From Prolixibacteraceae bacterium JC049 (lineage in GTDB: Bacteria > Bacteroidota > Bacteroidia > Bacteroidales > Prolixibacteraceae), in NCBI GenBank assembly GCA_023369685.1, contig SACZ01000002.1:496001-560000 (forward strand): DNA of 64,000 nt, given 5' to 3'. The translations under genes and the position numbers were made by a program. Each line of letters opens with the position of its first letter. Position 1 is the first letter of the stretch. The notes under the pieces were generated by a model. The model was not told where the DNA came from, made no database searches, and worked only from the letters and a program-made list of their open reading frames with translations. Positions 36,533 to 44,173 of this stretch are shown one piece after another.

Positions 36533-36568
36533 TAAAAAAGGGTTGCCTGAACCAGACAACCCTTTTGC
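36533..36568 (-). terminator. Rho-independent terminator of the glgA-DUF4270 operon
   Basis: AAAAGGGTTG pairs with CAACCCTTTT around an 11-base loop, with a T-run on the minus strand. It lies about 20 bases past the stop at 36588. Confidence 0.88.
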
Positions 36569-36587
36569 AATATTTTATTGAAAAAAC

Positions 36588-38000
36588 TTATTCAATTTTA
36601 GAATAAAGAACCTTTACTTTAATTCCTCTAGAACTATCAGCTCCCTTCAACACAACACCATTGTAACTATATCCCGGTGCTGGATTGGATAAGAAGAATC
36701 CATTATTTTCAATTTCGCCTTTTACAATTTTCTGCAAATGGTGGGTAATTCTAAATTCATACTGAAAATAATCTATCTTCCCATCAATATTGTTTACTTG
36801 CTGAATACTTCCTCCAACATAACTAGCAGACTTTTCTGTATCTGCCAACCTCTTAGCATCCCCATTTTCATCGATATATTCTAAAAGCAAGCTTGAAGGA
36901 AGCCCTCTACTCTTAAAATTATCAATGCTATTATATCCTGTCAATGTGGTATCTACATAAAAGGTAATGGATGCTTTGTCGATTTGAATATCTTTTTTCT
37001 CTTTCCAGCGGTTTAGTTCCTCAATAACAATCTTCGAGCGTAATCCCCCTGTCGGTTGAATATAAACAACCGTATCCTGAACGTTATCCTTATTTAAGTT
37101 TTCCTCAAAATCAGTTCCCGAATAATCATGCTTAAAAGTTGATACAATAGCTGAATTAACACTTGTACCATAACTAAATATGGTTGTATCTTTCACATTG
37201 TGATAGTACAGATTTACAAATGGGTAAGCTACATTTGTCCCTCCATTCCCATCACTAAATGAATCTTTAATAACAAGAAGGCTACCATCAGTAGTTTGTT
37301 CTTCAACTTCTAAATACAATCCTTTAAATTTCTGCAAAAAGAGATCATTATCACCAACATACTCTTCGGGAATATTCATCAGCTTTGTTGCAAACTCTTT
37401 CCCCAATTTCACAGTCAAATATTGCATCTTGGTTGTAATACTTCCATTTTCATTCTTTGAAGTATCATGCTTTGCTTCAAAACTATATTCCACCAATGGT
37501 TTATCACCAATAAGAGCTGTTAGATCTGTATTAGAATCATATTTGGTATCAGGATTTAAATCTCCTGTTAACTCATAAATTTTTAATTTATGTTTTGTTA
37601 TTGTGTCGCCATAAATACGCTGATAAGGCATTACCAAAATAACTGAATCGGGTTTTGGTGATTCTCCAAAGTCAGGTTTACTTTGCAAACGAAACTGTGC
37701 AGCATAACCAGCTGTTACACGTCCATAAATAGTGTCATTATAACTCCCAAGAAGCAATATTCTTGTTCCTTCGTTATCGGTTCGGATAACATCGTGGGTA
37801 TAGGTATATGACTTTGGAGTAAAGTCAGAATCCTCTCCAAGAGTTACCGTTTCACCCTGCTGAATCAGGTCTTTTCCTACTTGTCCCGGCTCATCGTCGC
37901 AACTATACATTGCACCGGCGAAGAGCACTCCGGCAACTATTGCCAGTGTCTTCAGTCTTCTCAGTTTTGTTATCAAATCGTAATGTTTTAAAAGGTTCAA
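36588..38000 (-). CDS. DUF4270 family lipoprotein
   Basis: The 470-residue product has a signal with a lipobox-like MYSC (Cys34) after a hydrophobic stretch; an N-terminal basic head makes the leader long. The mature region begins DDEPGQVGKDLIQQG and includes the LLGSYNDTIYGRVTAGYAAQ segment characteristic of DUF4270 in Bacteroidota. The rest is beta-rich with several strand-turn repeats. It lies 10 bases behind the short GlgA gene and shares its transcript, the arrangement seen across the phylum next to panC. Function unknown; surface location is inferred from the lipoprotein signal. Confidence 0.88.
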   Translation of the reverse strand: MNLLKHYDLITKLRRLKTLAIVAGVLFAGAMYSCDDEPGQVGKDLIQQGETVTLGEDSDFTPKSYTYTHDVIRTDNEGTRILLLGSYNDTIYGRVTAGYAAQFRLQSKPDFGESPKPDSVILVMPYQRIYGDTITKHKLKIYELTGDLNPDTKYDSNTDLTALIGDKPLVEYSFEAKHDTSKNENGSITTKMQYLTVKLGKEFATKLMNIPEEYVGDNDLFLQKFKGLYLEVEEQTTDGSLLVIKDSFSDGNGGTNVAYPFVNLYYHNVKDTTIFSYGTSVNSAIVSTFKHDYSGTDFEENLNKDNVQDTVVYIQPTGGLRSKIVIEELNRWKEKKDIQIDKASITFYVDTTLTGYNSIDNFKSRGLPSSLLLEYIDENGDAKRLADTEKSASYVGGSIQQVNNIDGKIDYFQYEFRITHHLQKIVKGEIENNGFFLSNPAPGYSYNGVVLKGADSSRGIKVKVLYSKIE

Positions 38001-38010
38001 CGATTTTTGA

Positions 38011-38820
38011 TCAACCTATCACCTGATCGTAAAACGCATTGAAGCCATCAATATAAGACTCTTTTGGTTGATAATCAAGGAACATTTTTTCGGAGTCTTT
38101 ACAATAACTTTCCAAATCGGAATTTATTGCCTCACTTCCCTTGATAATACCATCGGAGTAATCGATAGCTGTTTTACTGAAAGCTAGATAAGAAGGATCA
38201 TTTAAGTGATTAACATCTTCGGCAGAGATGCCATCTTCCATCGCTAACTTTTGGACTAGGTTTGGATCGAACTTCGATGAAAATTCATCATCGTAAACTG
38301 AGTATACTACTTTAGAATTGGCGAATAAAGGATCTTTTTTGTAGTATTTTTTGATGTATAAAGGTACTAAGCTTGCCAACCATCCATTACAGTGGATTAA
38401 GTCTGGAGCCCAGCGTAATTTAATTACAGTTTCTAATACCCCACGGGCAAAAAACATTGCGCGCTCGTCGTTATCTTCGAAATATTTCCCTTCACTATCG
38501 GTTAATACCGCCTTACGTTGGAAGTAGTCTTCGTTATCGATAAAGTATACCTGCATACGTGCAGCCTGAATCGATGCTACTTTAATGATCAATGGGTGAT
38601 CGGTATCATTAATAATAAGGTTCATTCCCGAAAGACGAATCACCTCATGTAATTGATTCCTACGCTCGTTCACACAACCATAACGTGGCATAAACGTTCT
38701 GATTTCTTTTCCTCGTTCTTGAATTCCCTGAGGTAGGTGTCTTCCTATTGTTGCAATTTCTGATTCCGGAAGGTATGGAACAATTTCCTGTGAGATGAAT
38801 AAAATGCGCTTTTTTTCCAT
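38011..38820 (-). CDS. Short glycogen/starch synthase-like protein (GT5 N-terminal domain only)
   Basis: The 269-residue protein corresponds to the N-terminal catalytic half of GlgA (KKRILFISQEIVPY at the start, then RTFMPRYGCVNERR and APDLIHCNGWLASLVPLYIKK). A full GlgA is about 480 residues with a C-terminal GT1-like Rossmann domain that binds ADP-glucose and carries the EPCG-type motif; that half is absent here. The usual KxGGL motif near the N-terminus is also replaced. Such short forms beside panC and DUF4270 are widespread in Bacteroidota. Normal glycogen synthase activity is therefore doubtful. Confidence 0.85.
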   Translation of the reverse strand: MEKKRILFISQEIVPYLPESEIATIGRHLPQGIQERGKEIRTFMPRYGCVNERRNQLHEVIRLSGMNLIINDTDHPLIIKVASIQAARMQVYFIDNEDYFQRKAVLTDSEGKYFEDNDERAMFFARGVLETVIKLRWAPDLIHCNGWLASLVPLYIKKYYKKDPLFANSKVVYSVYDDEFSSKFDPNLVQKLAMEDGISAEDVNHLNDPSYLAFSKTAIDYSDGIIKGSEAINSDLESYCKDSEKMFLDYQPKESYIDGFNAFYDQVIG

Positions 38821-38842
38821 TTCTAAAAATTAGATTCGGCTG

Positions 38843-38850
38843 CAAAATTA
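38843..38850 (-). promoter_or_regulatory. Putative -7 box for the short glgA-DUF4270 operon
   Basis: Minus-strand TAATTTTG matches TAnnTTTG and lies 23 bases before the ATG, within the divergent region shared with panC. Confidence 0.5.
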
Positions 38851-38971
38851 ACAAAAATATCGTGAATATTCAATCTTAGTTACTTATAGCTCAAATACGT
38901 GCTCAAGTTTAACTTTTGGCTTGTTTTTGTTTTGAATTATTTATTTACTTTGCACCAAATTGTTCGAAAAC

Positions 38972-39811
38972 ATGGAGCTAATCAGCACGATAGCAGATTT
39001 AAAAGCGGCCTTAAATGGTCATAGACAAGAGGGAAGAAGTATTGGTTTTGTTCCAACAATGGGTGCATTGCACCAGGGACATTTATCTCTGGTACACCAA
39101 GCTGGAGAAAAAACCGACGTAGTAGTTGTTAGTATTTTCGTGAATCCAACGCAATTTAACGACCCAAAAGATTTGGAGCGTTATCCAAGAACGTTGGAAA
39201 ACGATATGGAATTATTAGAAGCAACTCCATGCCAATATGTATTTGCTCCTTCAGTACAGGAAGTTTATCCTGAACCTGATAATCGTCAATTTGATTTTGG
39301 CGATTTAGAAAGAGTAATGGAAGGTGAACATCGCCCGGGACACTTCAATGGTGTTGCACAGGTGGTAAGTAAACTTTTCGATATGGTAGAACCTGATAAA
39401 GCTATTTTTGGAGAAAAAGATTTCCAGCAAATGGCCATTATCTATGCCATGGTCGTTCAATTAGGTTTGGATGTAGAAATTGTTCCCGGAACGACAGTGC
39501 GTGAAGCTGATGGACTGGCAATGAGTTCTAGAAATGCATTATTAACAGAAGAGCACCGCAAGAGTGCTCCACGTATATACCAGACATTATCTGAAGCTAA
39601 AAAATTAACGCTTTCAATGTCAATTGAAGAAGTTAAAGGCTGGGTAGTGGCAATGATCAATGAAGATCCTTATCTTTGCGTAGAATATTTCGACATTGTT
39701 GACAGTAAAACTTTACAGTCGGTTGATTGTTGGGAAGATAAAGAAACCAAAGTTGGATGTATAGCTGTTTTTGCAGGCGAAGTTCGCCTAATTGATAATA
39801 TTACCTTCTAA
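38972..39811 (+). CDS. panC: Pantothenate synthetase (pantoate--beta-alanine ligase)
   Basis: The 279-residue enzyme joins pantoate and beta-alanine with ATP in the coenzyme A pathway. The ATG at 38972 ([14 protein letters not shown]) is preferred over an upstream [17 protein letters not shown] holds the HIGH-like nucleotide motif, with [21 protein letters not shown] and a KMSKS-like MSSRN segment following. It is 22 bases before panD, so both steps that use aspartate-derived beta-alanine are cotranscribed. Confidence 0.97.
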   Translation: MELISTIADLKAALNGHRQEGRSIGFVPTMGALHQGHLSLVHQAGEKTDVVVVSIFVNPTQFNDPKDLERYPRTLENDMELLEATPCQYVFAPSVQEVYPEPDNRQFDFGDLERVMEGEHRPGHFNGVAQVVSKLFDMVEPDKAIFGEKDFQQMAIIYAMVVQLGLDVEIVPGTTVREADGLAMSSRNALLTEEHRKSAPRIYQTLSEAKKLTLSMSIEEVKGWVVAMINEDPYLCVEYFDIVDSKTLQSVDCWEDKETKVGCIAVFAGEVRLIDNITF

Positions 39812-39833
39812 TAAACATTTTTTAGTTTGGGTC

Positions 39834-40184
39834 ATGAATATAGAAGTTTGTAAATCGAAAATACATCAGGTAAGCGTTACTGAAGCCGATTTGAACTATG
39901 TTGGTAGTATCACTATCGACGAAGATTTGATGGATGCAGCAAACCTAATCGAAAACGAAAAGGTTCAGGTTGTAAACATCAACAACGGCGAGCGTTTAGA
40001 GACCTATGTTATTCGCGGAGAAAGAGGTTCAGGAGTTATTTGCCTGAATGGACCAGCAGCACGTAAAGTTGCTGTAGGTGATGTAATCATCATCATTTCG
40101 TACGCAATGATGGACTTTGAAGAGGCCAAAAATTGGGAGCCTCGCTTGGTTTTCCCTGATCCGGAGACCAACACAATTGTGTAA
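39834..40184 (+). CDS. panD: Aspartate 1-decarboxylase precursor
   Basis: The 116-residue proenzyme cuts itself between Gly24 and Ser25 (NYVGSITID), generating the pyruvoyl group that decarboxylates aspartate to beta-alanine. The start is set by the conserved [20 protein letters not shown]. The conserved GERLETYVI and [11 protein letters not shown] segments are intact. It follows panC directly and is closed by a terminator. Confidence 0.97.
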   Translation: MNIEVCKSKIHQVSVTEADLNYVGSITIDEDLMDAANLIENEKVQVVNINNGERLETYVIRGERGSGVICLNGPAARKVAVGDVIIIISYAMMDFEEAKNWEPRLVFPDPETNTIV

Positions 40185-40211
40185 ATAATAATTTCACAAT
40201 AATTGAGTTAA

Positions 40212-40247
40212 CACCTCGTACATTTCTTAATGATACGAGGTTTTTTT
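40212..40247 (+). terminator. Rho-independent terminator of panC-panD
   Basis: ACCTCGTA pairs with TACGAGGT around a 13-base loop and runs into seven T. Confidence 0.9.
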
Positions 40248-40294
40248 ATTTTTAAAATGAATAATCCATATCAGATCGACTAAAGCATTTATTA

Positions 40295-40795
40295 ATGGGA
40301 TATAAACAACAGATAGAACAACGCATATTTGCATCGGGAGATGATGCCTTGGAAATAATTGAAAGCTGGAAAGCCAATGGCGAAAAAATCGTTTTCTCCA
40401 ATGGTTGTTTCGATATTGTGCATCGTGGGCATATCGACTATCTGTCGCAAGCAGCAGATCTGGGACAGCGGTTTGTTATTGGATTAAACAGCGACTCATC
40501 TGTTAGAGGCTTGAAAGGCAACGATCGTCCCATAAATAACGAAGACGCACGTGCATTTCTACTCTCTTCACTCTGCTTTGTCGATGCTGTTATTCTATTT
40601 CAGGAATCGACACCATACAACCTGATAAAGCAAATTGTTCCCAATGTGTTGGTAAAAGGCAACGACTATACTGTCGATCAAATTGCTGGTAGTGATGTAG
40701 TATTGAACAATGGTGGCGAAGTAATCACTGTTGAACTTACTCCCGGATATTCATCCTCTTCGATAATTCAAAAAATGGCGAAAGACAATGGCTAA
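40295..40795 (+). CDS. rfaE2: D-glycero-beta-D-manno-heptose 1-phosphate adenylyltransferase
   Basis: The 166-residue nucleotidyltransferase makes ADP-heptose for lipopolysaccharide core. It has the cytidylyltransferase-like GCFDIVHRGHIDYLSQA motif (about 38-54), GLNSDSSVRGLKG (about 68-80) and a conserved VKGNDYT segment. It is the stand-alone RfaE C-terminal domain type, without the kinase half. Its 3' end overlaps radA by 8 bases, so translation is probably coupled. Confidence 0.92.
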   Translation: MGYKQQIEQRIFASGDDALEIIESWKANGEKIVFSNGCFDIVHRGHIDYLSQAADLGQRFVIGLNSDSSVRGLKGNDRPINNEDARAFLLSSLCFVDAVILFQESTPYNLIKQIVPNVLVKGNDYTVDQIAGSDVVLNNGGEVITVELTPGYSSSSIIQKMAKDNG

Positions 40796-42149
40796 AACAA
40801 AAACTCAATTTGTATGTCAGAATTGTGGCAGCAATTCTCCCAAATGGTTGGGGCGTTGTCCGCAATGTGAAGAGTGGAATACTTTCACCGAAGAAGTTGT
40901 CACCAAACCCAACAATAAGGTTCCAGGGGTGGTCGCCTCGAAAAGTTCAAATAAGCCACTTTCACTTTCTCAGATTAAGACGGAAGAGAATCCAAGAATA
41001 GACACTTTCAATACTGAGTTTAATCGGGTTTTAGGAGGCGGAGTAGTTCCCGGCTCCATGGTACTAATTGGTGGAGAACCAGGGATTGGGAAGTCGACAT
41101 TAGCTCTTCAGGTTGCACTCGACTTAAAGGGAAGAAAAGTGCTTTACGTTTCGGGAGAGGAAAGTTTAGAGCAGATTCGTTTGCGCGCCAATCGACTAAA
41201 GCGAAGTGGAGAAACCTGTCTATTTGTTAGCGAAACAGCTTTGGAAAACATTCTTCTTCATATTGAACAAGAGCAGCCTGAGCTGGTTATTATCGATTCT
41301 ATTCAAACCATCTCAACCGATCGCATGGATTCATCGCCGGGAAGTGTTGGACAAATCAGAGAATGTACTGCTGCATTATTGCATAAAGCCAAAGCCTCGT
41401 CGATTCCTATTTTACTGATTGGTCATATTACCAAAGATGGCAGCTTAGCCGGTCCAAAAGTACTAGAACACATTGTTGACACCGTATTGCATTTCGAAGG
41501 AGACAGGAACTATATGTACCGAATTCTTCGTTCTGTGAAAAACAGATTTGGATCTACTTCTGAATTGGGAATTTTTGAGATGCAAACCGAAGGACTTCGT
41601 GAGGTATCCAATCCATCAGAACTATTGCTTTCACAAAATAGTCAATCGCTCAGCGGAACTGCAATTTGTGCATCCATCGAGGGGATGCGTCCTATTCTAA
41701 TTGAAGTACAGGCACTGGTAAGTACTGCTGCTTACGGAACGCCACAACGTTCGGCTACAGGTTTCGATCTTCGCAGAATGAATATGTTACTGGCTGTACT
41801 GGAAAAGCGAGCTGGATTTAAATTAGCCGCTAAAGATGTCTTCTTGAATATTGCCGGAGGAATAAAGGTAGATGATCCGGCCATTGACCTTTCAGTTCTG
41901 GGCGCAGTTCTTTCGTCTAATTTCGATATAGCTATTGATAAAAAGATATGTTTTGCCGGAGAAGTTGGGTTGACAGGAGAAATTCGTCCGGTAAACCGAC
42001 TAGAACAGCGTATTCGCGAAGCAGACAAATTGGGATTTGATGAGATAATTGTACCAAAGGTCGGTAAACCAATTCAACTTAAAGGCACTAAAATATCGGT
42101 ATTTCAAGCAAGTAGAGTCGAAGAAGCGTTTAAACGTGTTTTTGGATAA
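40788..42149 (+). CDS. radA: DNA repair protein RadA (Sms)
   Basis: The 453-residue RecA-like ATPase promotes branch migration in recombination. An N-terminal zinc finger (Cys10, Cys13, Cys24, Cys27), Walker A GGEPGIGKST (about 95-104), the RadA-specific KNRFG motif (Lys251) and a C-terminal Lon-protease-like domain (about 290-450, with GEVGLTGEIRPV) are all present. It overlaps rfaE2 and ends only two bases from the hairpin that terminates a minus-strand cobalamin riboswitch transcript. Confidence 0.97.
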   Translation: MAKTKTQFVCQNCGSNSPKWLGRCPQCEEWNTFTEEVVTKPNNKVPGVVASKSSNKPLSLSQIKTEENPRIDTFNTEFNRVLGGGVVPGSMVLIGGEPGIGKSTLALQVALDLKGRKVLYVSGEESLEQIRLRANRLKRSGETCLFVSETALENILLHIEQEQPELVIIDSIQTISTDRMDSSPGSVGQIRECTAALLHKAKASSIPILLIGHITKDGSLAGPKVLEHIVDTVLHFEGDRNYMYRILRSVKNRFGSTSELGIFEMQTEGLREVSNPSELLLSQNSQSLSGTAICASIEGMRPILIEVQALVSTAAYGTPQRSATGFDLRRMNMLLAVLEKRAGFKLAAKDVFLNIAGGIKVDDPAIDLSVLGAVLSSNFDIAIDKKICFAGEVGLTGEIRPVNRLEQRIREADKLGFDEIIVPKVGKPIQLKGTKISVFQASRVEEAFKRVFG

Positions 42150-42180
42150 AAAAAGAGCTGAAGTCCCCTGCACTCCAGCT
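42148..42180 (-). terminator. Intrinsic terminator of the minus-strand riboswitch transcript
   Basis: On the minus strand AGCTGGAG pairs with CTTCAGCT (one G-T pair) around a 9-base loop and is followed by C and seven T. Read on the plus strand the tail is weaker (ATTTTC), so the strong direction is that of the riboswitch. It touches the radA stop codon and may serve radA in the other direction. Confidence 0.78.
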
Positions 42181-42289
42181 ATTTTCACAGTTACATCAAG
42201 TCGAAAGTATAGGCAGAAATACGACTTGAAGCTTGCGGCAGGGAATATTGGATGGCAACCAATATTACCGCTCTAAACCCCGAAAGCTT

Positions 42290-42440
42290 TATTGTTCTGG
42301 CAGGTCTTCTGGCTCGATTCACTTTTTGCACCTTCCCATATCAATCAACACAGTGGCACTCCGCAAAAAGCATTAAAGAATCATACAGCTGCGGGGACAG
42401 CTCCGGACTTTCACCGGATTCCCTTTTCATTTACTTCTGA
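42290..42440 (-). ncRNA. Cobalamin (B12) riboswitch, minus strand, with no B12 gene downstream
   Basis: Read 5'-3' on the minus strand, the conserved cobalamin aptamer blocks occur in the right order: AAAAGGGAATCCGGTGAAAG (about 42425-42406), then TCCGGAGCTGTCCCCGCAGC (the B12-box core), then GCCACTG (about 42357-42351), GGGAAGGTGC, and finally AGCCAGAAGACCTGCC (to about 42299). The order, spacing and paired CCGG arms match the B12 riboswitch class (Rfam Cobalamin), normally found before btuB or cobalamin genes. Here the RNA runs into the 3' end of radA on the opposite strand, and the only downstream element is a terminator. Confidence 0.92.
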
Positions 42441-42499
42441 AAAAATTTAAAGTAAACACCAAAATCAAATACAATAATACAAAATTTATTCGGTTTCAG

Positions 42500-42531
42500 T
42501 TTGAAAGAGTTAGTAGTTGTTTCTACTTTTG
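42500..42531 (+). promoter_or_regulatory. Promoter of the DUF4296-radical SAM operon
   Basis: TTTG at 42500-42503 and TACTTTTG at 42524-42531, separated by 20 bases, match both elements of the Bacteroidota consensus. The leader would be about 63 bases. Confidence 0.6.
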
Positions 42532-42600
42532 ATCCCAAGTTATTAAAAGTGTAACAATCTACTTCAAATAAAAAGAGTAGAATACAAAAAGACTATAACT

Positions 42601-42999
42601 GTGAGATTTAGCATTCTTATATTCATTATAGCACTTTTCATTGGCTGCAATAAAAGTGAAAAGAACGAGCAATTCATCATGAAGCCGAAGAAAATGATTG
42701 ACGTACTGTATGACGTTCATTTGGCTGAAGGAATTGCCACACACCGTGATTTTAGAGGCGCCGCCGACATGAAAAAATATACTACCGATGAGATGTTTAA
42801 ATCGGTTTTGAAGAAACACGATATCACCATCGAAATGTTTCAGAAATCGCTTTATCACTATGGTAGAAAAACCAAGGAGTTTGATAAAATGTACCAGCAA
42901 GTTCTTGATCGATTTAATAAAGAAAGAGAGAAGCTATCTAAAAAAGACAATCTTCCTGAACTGAAGGAAGAAAAGCTACAGGAAGCTGCACCTAGATAG
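42601..42999 (+). CDS. DUF4296 lipoprotein
   Basis: The 132-residue product starts with GTG and has a lipoprotein signal with a lipobox ending IGC (Cys16). The mature part KPKKMIDVLYDVHLAEGIATHRD is the recognisable DUF4296 core (about 28-50), followed by a Lys/Glu-rich helical tail. Function unknown. It heads a three-gene operon with an amidohydrolase-like remnant and a radical SAM gene, with spacings of 9 and 11 bases. Confidence 0.85.
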   Translation: MRFSILIFIIALFIGCNKSEKNEQFIMKPKKMIDVLYDVHLAEGIATHRDFRGAADMKKYTTDEMFKSVLKKHDITIEMFQKSLYHYGRKTKEFDKMYQQVLDRFNKEREKLSKKDNLPELKEEKLQEAAPR

Positions 43000-43008
43000 T
43001 ATTTCAAC

Positions 43009-43335
43009 ATGAAATTAGCTGCACATTACATTTTGCAACCGGAAAGAGATCCCATAAAATATGGCATAGTAACTCTTTCTGAAAAGAACGAGGTTATCTC
43101 TATTTCTGAAGGTGCACAGAATATTCAGGAGCAAGCTCAAATGAAGTTCTATCCCGGAGCTATTTTAGTTGGTACAATTGTTTCTCCTTCTACCCTGCAG
43201 AAAAAAGAGAAACTACCAGTTGACCAACTATTCACCCAAGAGCAAGCAGAAAAACCAGCAATTTGGTGGGCTACTGGTATTGATTTAAAGACACTCCAGC
43301 TTACAACAACCTCTAAATTCAAACAATTGATTTAA
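43009..43335 (+). CDS. Amidohydrolase-like protein lacking the catalytic barrel
   Basis: The 108-residue protein begins like the N-terminal composite beta-domain of amidohydrolases/chlorohydrolases (MKLAAHYILQPERDPIKYGI, then MKFYPGAILVGTIV, where full enzymes read GFVNAHCHLE). It ends like the C-terminal composite strands of the same family (KPAIWWATGIDLKTLQLTT, cf. the PGLxLIxGxDLxxLxLT ending). The whole metal-binding TIM barrel (about 270 residues) between these parts is missing, with an in-frame join near residues 58-75. It is intact as an ORF and lies in a tight operon, so it may be a retained non-catalytic protein rather than a pseudogene. The homology is inferred by eye. Confidence 0.6.
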   Translation: MKLAAHYILQPERDPIKYGIVTLSEKNEVISISEGAQNIQEQAQMKFYPGAILVGTIVSPSTLQKKEKLPVDQLFTQEQAEKPAIWWATGIDLKTLQLTTTSKFKQLI

Positions 43336-43346
43336 TTGGCTTTATT

Positions 43347-44126
43347 ATGGCAACTTTTCTATTCGACAAAACAATATTCGGACCTGTTATCAGCCGTCGT
43401 TTGGGTGTTTCACTTGGAGTAAACCTTCTTCCTAACGACTCTAAAATCTGTTCTTTTGACTGTATCTATTGCGAATGCGGTTTAAATCCGAAAGGAGATA
43501 AAACCAATTCTGGATTACCTAGTCGTGAACAGGTAGCTCAGTTGTTAGAAGAAAAGCTCAAGCAGATGCAAGCCGAAAAGCAACTTCCCGATGTTATCAC
43601 ATTTGCTGGAAATGGCGAACCAACTCTTCATCCCGATTTTGAAGGAGTAATTGATGATACATTAGCACTACGCGATCAATTTGCCCCCAAAGCCAGAGTT
43701 GCAGTTCTCTCCAATTCCACACGTTTAAAGAATTCAAATGTTGTCAACGCACTTTTAAAGGTCGACGATAATATTTTGAAGTTGGATTCTGCTATTCCTA
43801 AGACAGTAGAAATTATGAACTGTCCAAATGGCCATTTTTCAATTGAAGAAGTTGTTAAACAATTGAGTCAATTCAATGGTCAACTAATTATTCAAACTAT
43901 GTTTTTAAAAGGAACATATAACAACCAACCATTTGACAATACAACTGATGAGGAAGTAACTGAATGGTTGAGATTATTGGAAATTATTCGTCCCGAAAAG
44001 GTGATGATATATTCTATTGCTCGCGACACTCCAATTGAAACATTAGAGAAGATTTCTTCAGAAAAAATAACTGAAATTGCAGAATTGGCTCGAAAAAAAG
44101 GCTTCATTGTTGACGCAACTATTTAA
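43347..44126 (+). CDS. Radical SAM protein
   Basis: The 259-residue protein has the 4Fe-4S radical SAM motif CSFDCIYCECG (Cys35, Cys39, Cys42; spacing CxxxCxxC) and a GNGEPTLHPDF segment binding SAM (about 88-98). The C-terminal part (KVMIYSIARDTPIETL) is conserved in a family of short radical SAM proteins in Bacteroidota. No auxiliary cluster Cys pattern is obvious. The reaction is unknown. Last gene of the DUF4296 operon. Confidence 0.88.
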   Translation: MATFLFDKTIFGPVISRRLGVSLGVNLLPNDSKICSFDCIYCECGLNPKGDKTNSGLPSREQVAQLLEEKLKQMQAEKQLPDVITFAGNGEPTLHPDFEGVIDDTLALRDQFAPKARVAVLSNSTRLKNSNVVNALLKVDDNILKLDSAIPKTVEIMNCPNGHFSIEEVVKQLSQFNGQLIIQTMFLKGTYNNQPFDNTTDEEVTEWLRLLEIIRPEKVMIYSIARDTPIETLEKISSEKITEIAELARKKGFIVDATI

Positions 44127-44173
44127 GAATAGCCGTTAAAATTTTATCTTGCAGGTGCTAAAATCAATTTATA

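Larger units (their letters stand above)
42150..42600. other. Intergenic region between radA and the DUF4296 operon
   Basis: The 451 bases hold the minus-strand riboswitch, two hairpins downstream of it (AATATTGG/CCAATATT near 42244-42266 and TCAAGTCG/CGACTTGA at 42197-42230), its terminator, and, to the right, the plus-strand promoter of the DUF4296 operon. On the minus strand between aptamer and terminator the only ATG is followed at once by a stop codon. Confidence 0.7.

Noticed and set aside
42000-42188. 62-codon minus-strand frame starting with GTG downstream of the cobalamin riboswitch, a candidate for the regulated gene
   Set aside because: It is wholly antisense to conserved radA codons, starts inside the terminator region and has no protein-like features.
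42252-42440. 62-codon plus-strand frame across the riboswitch
   Set aside because: It is the complement of conserved aptamer sequence; codons follow RNA conservation, not a protein.
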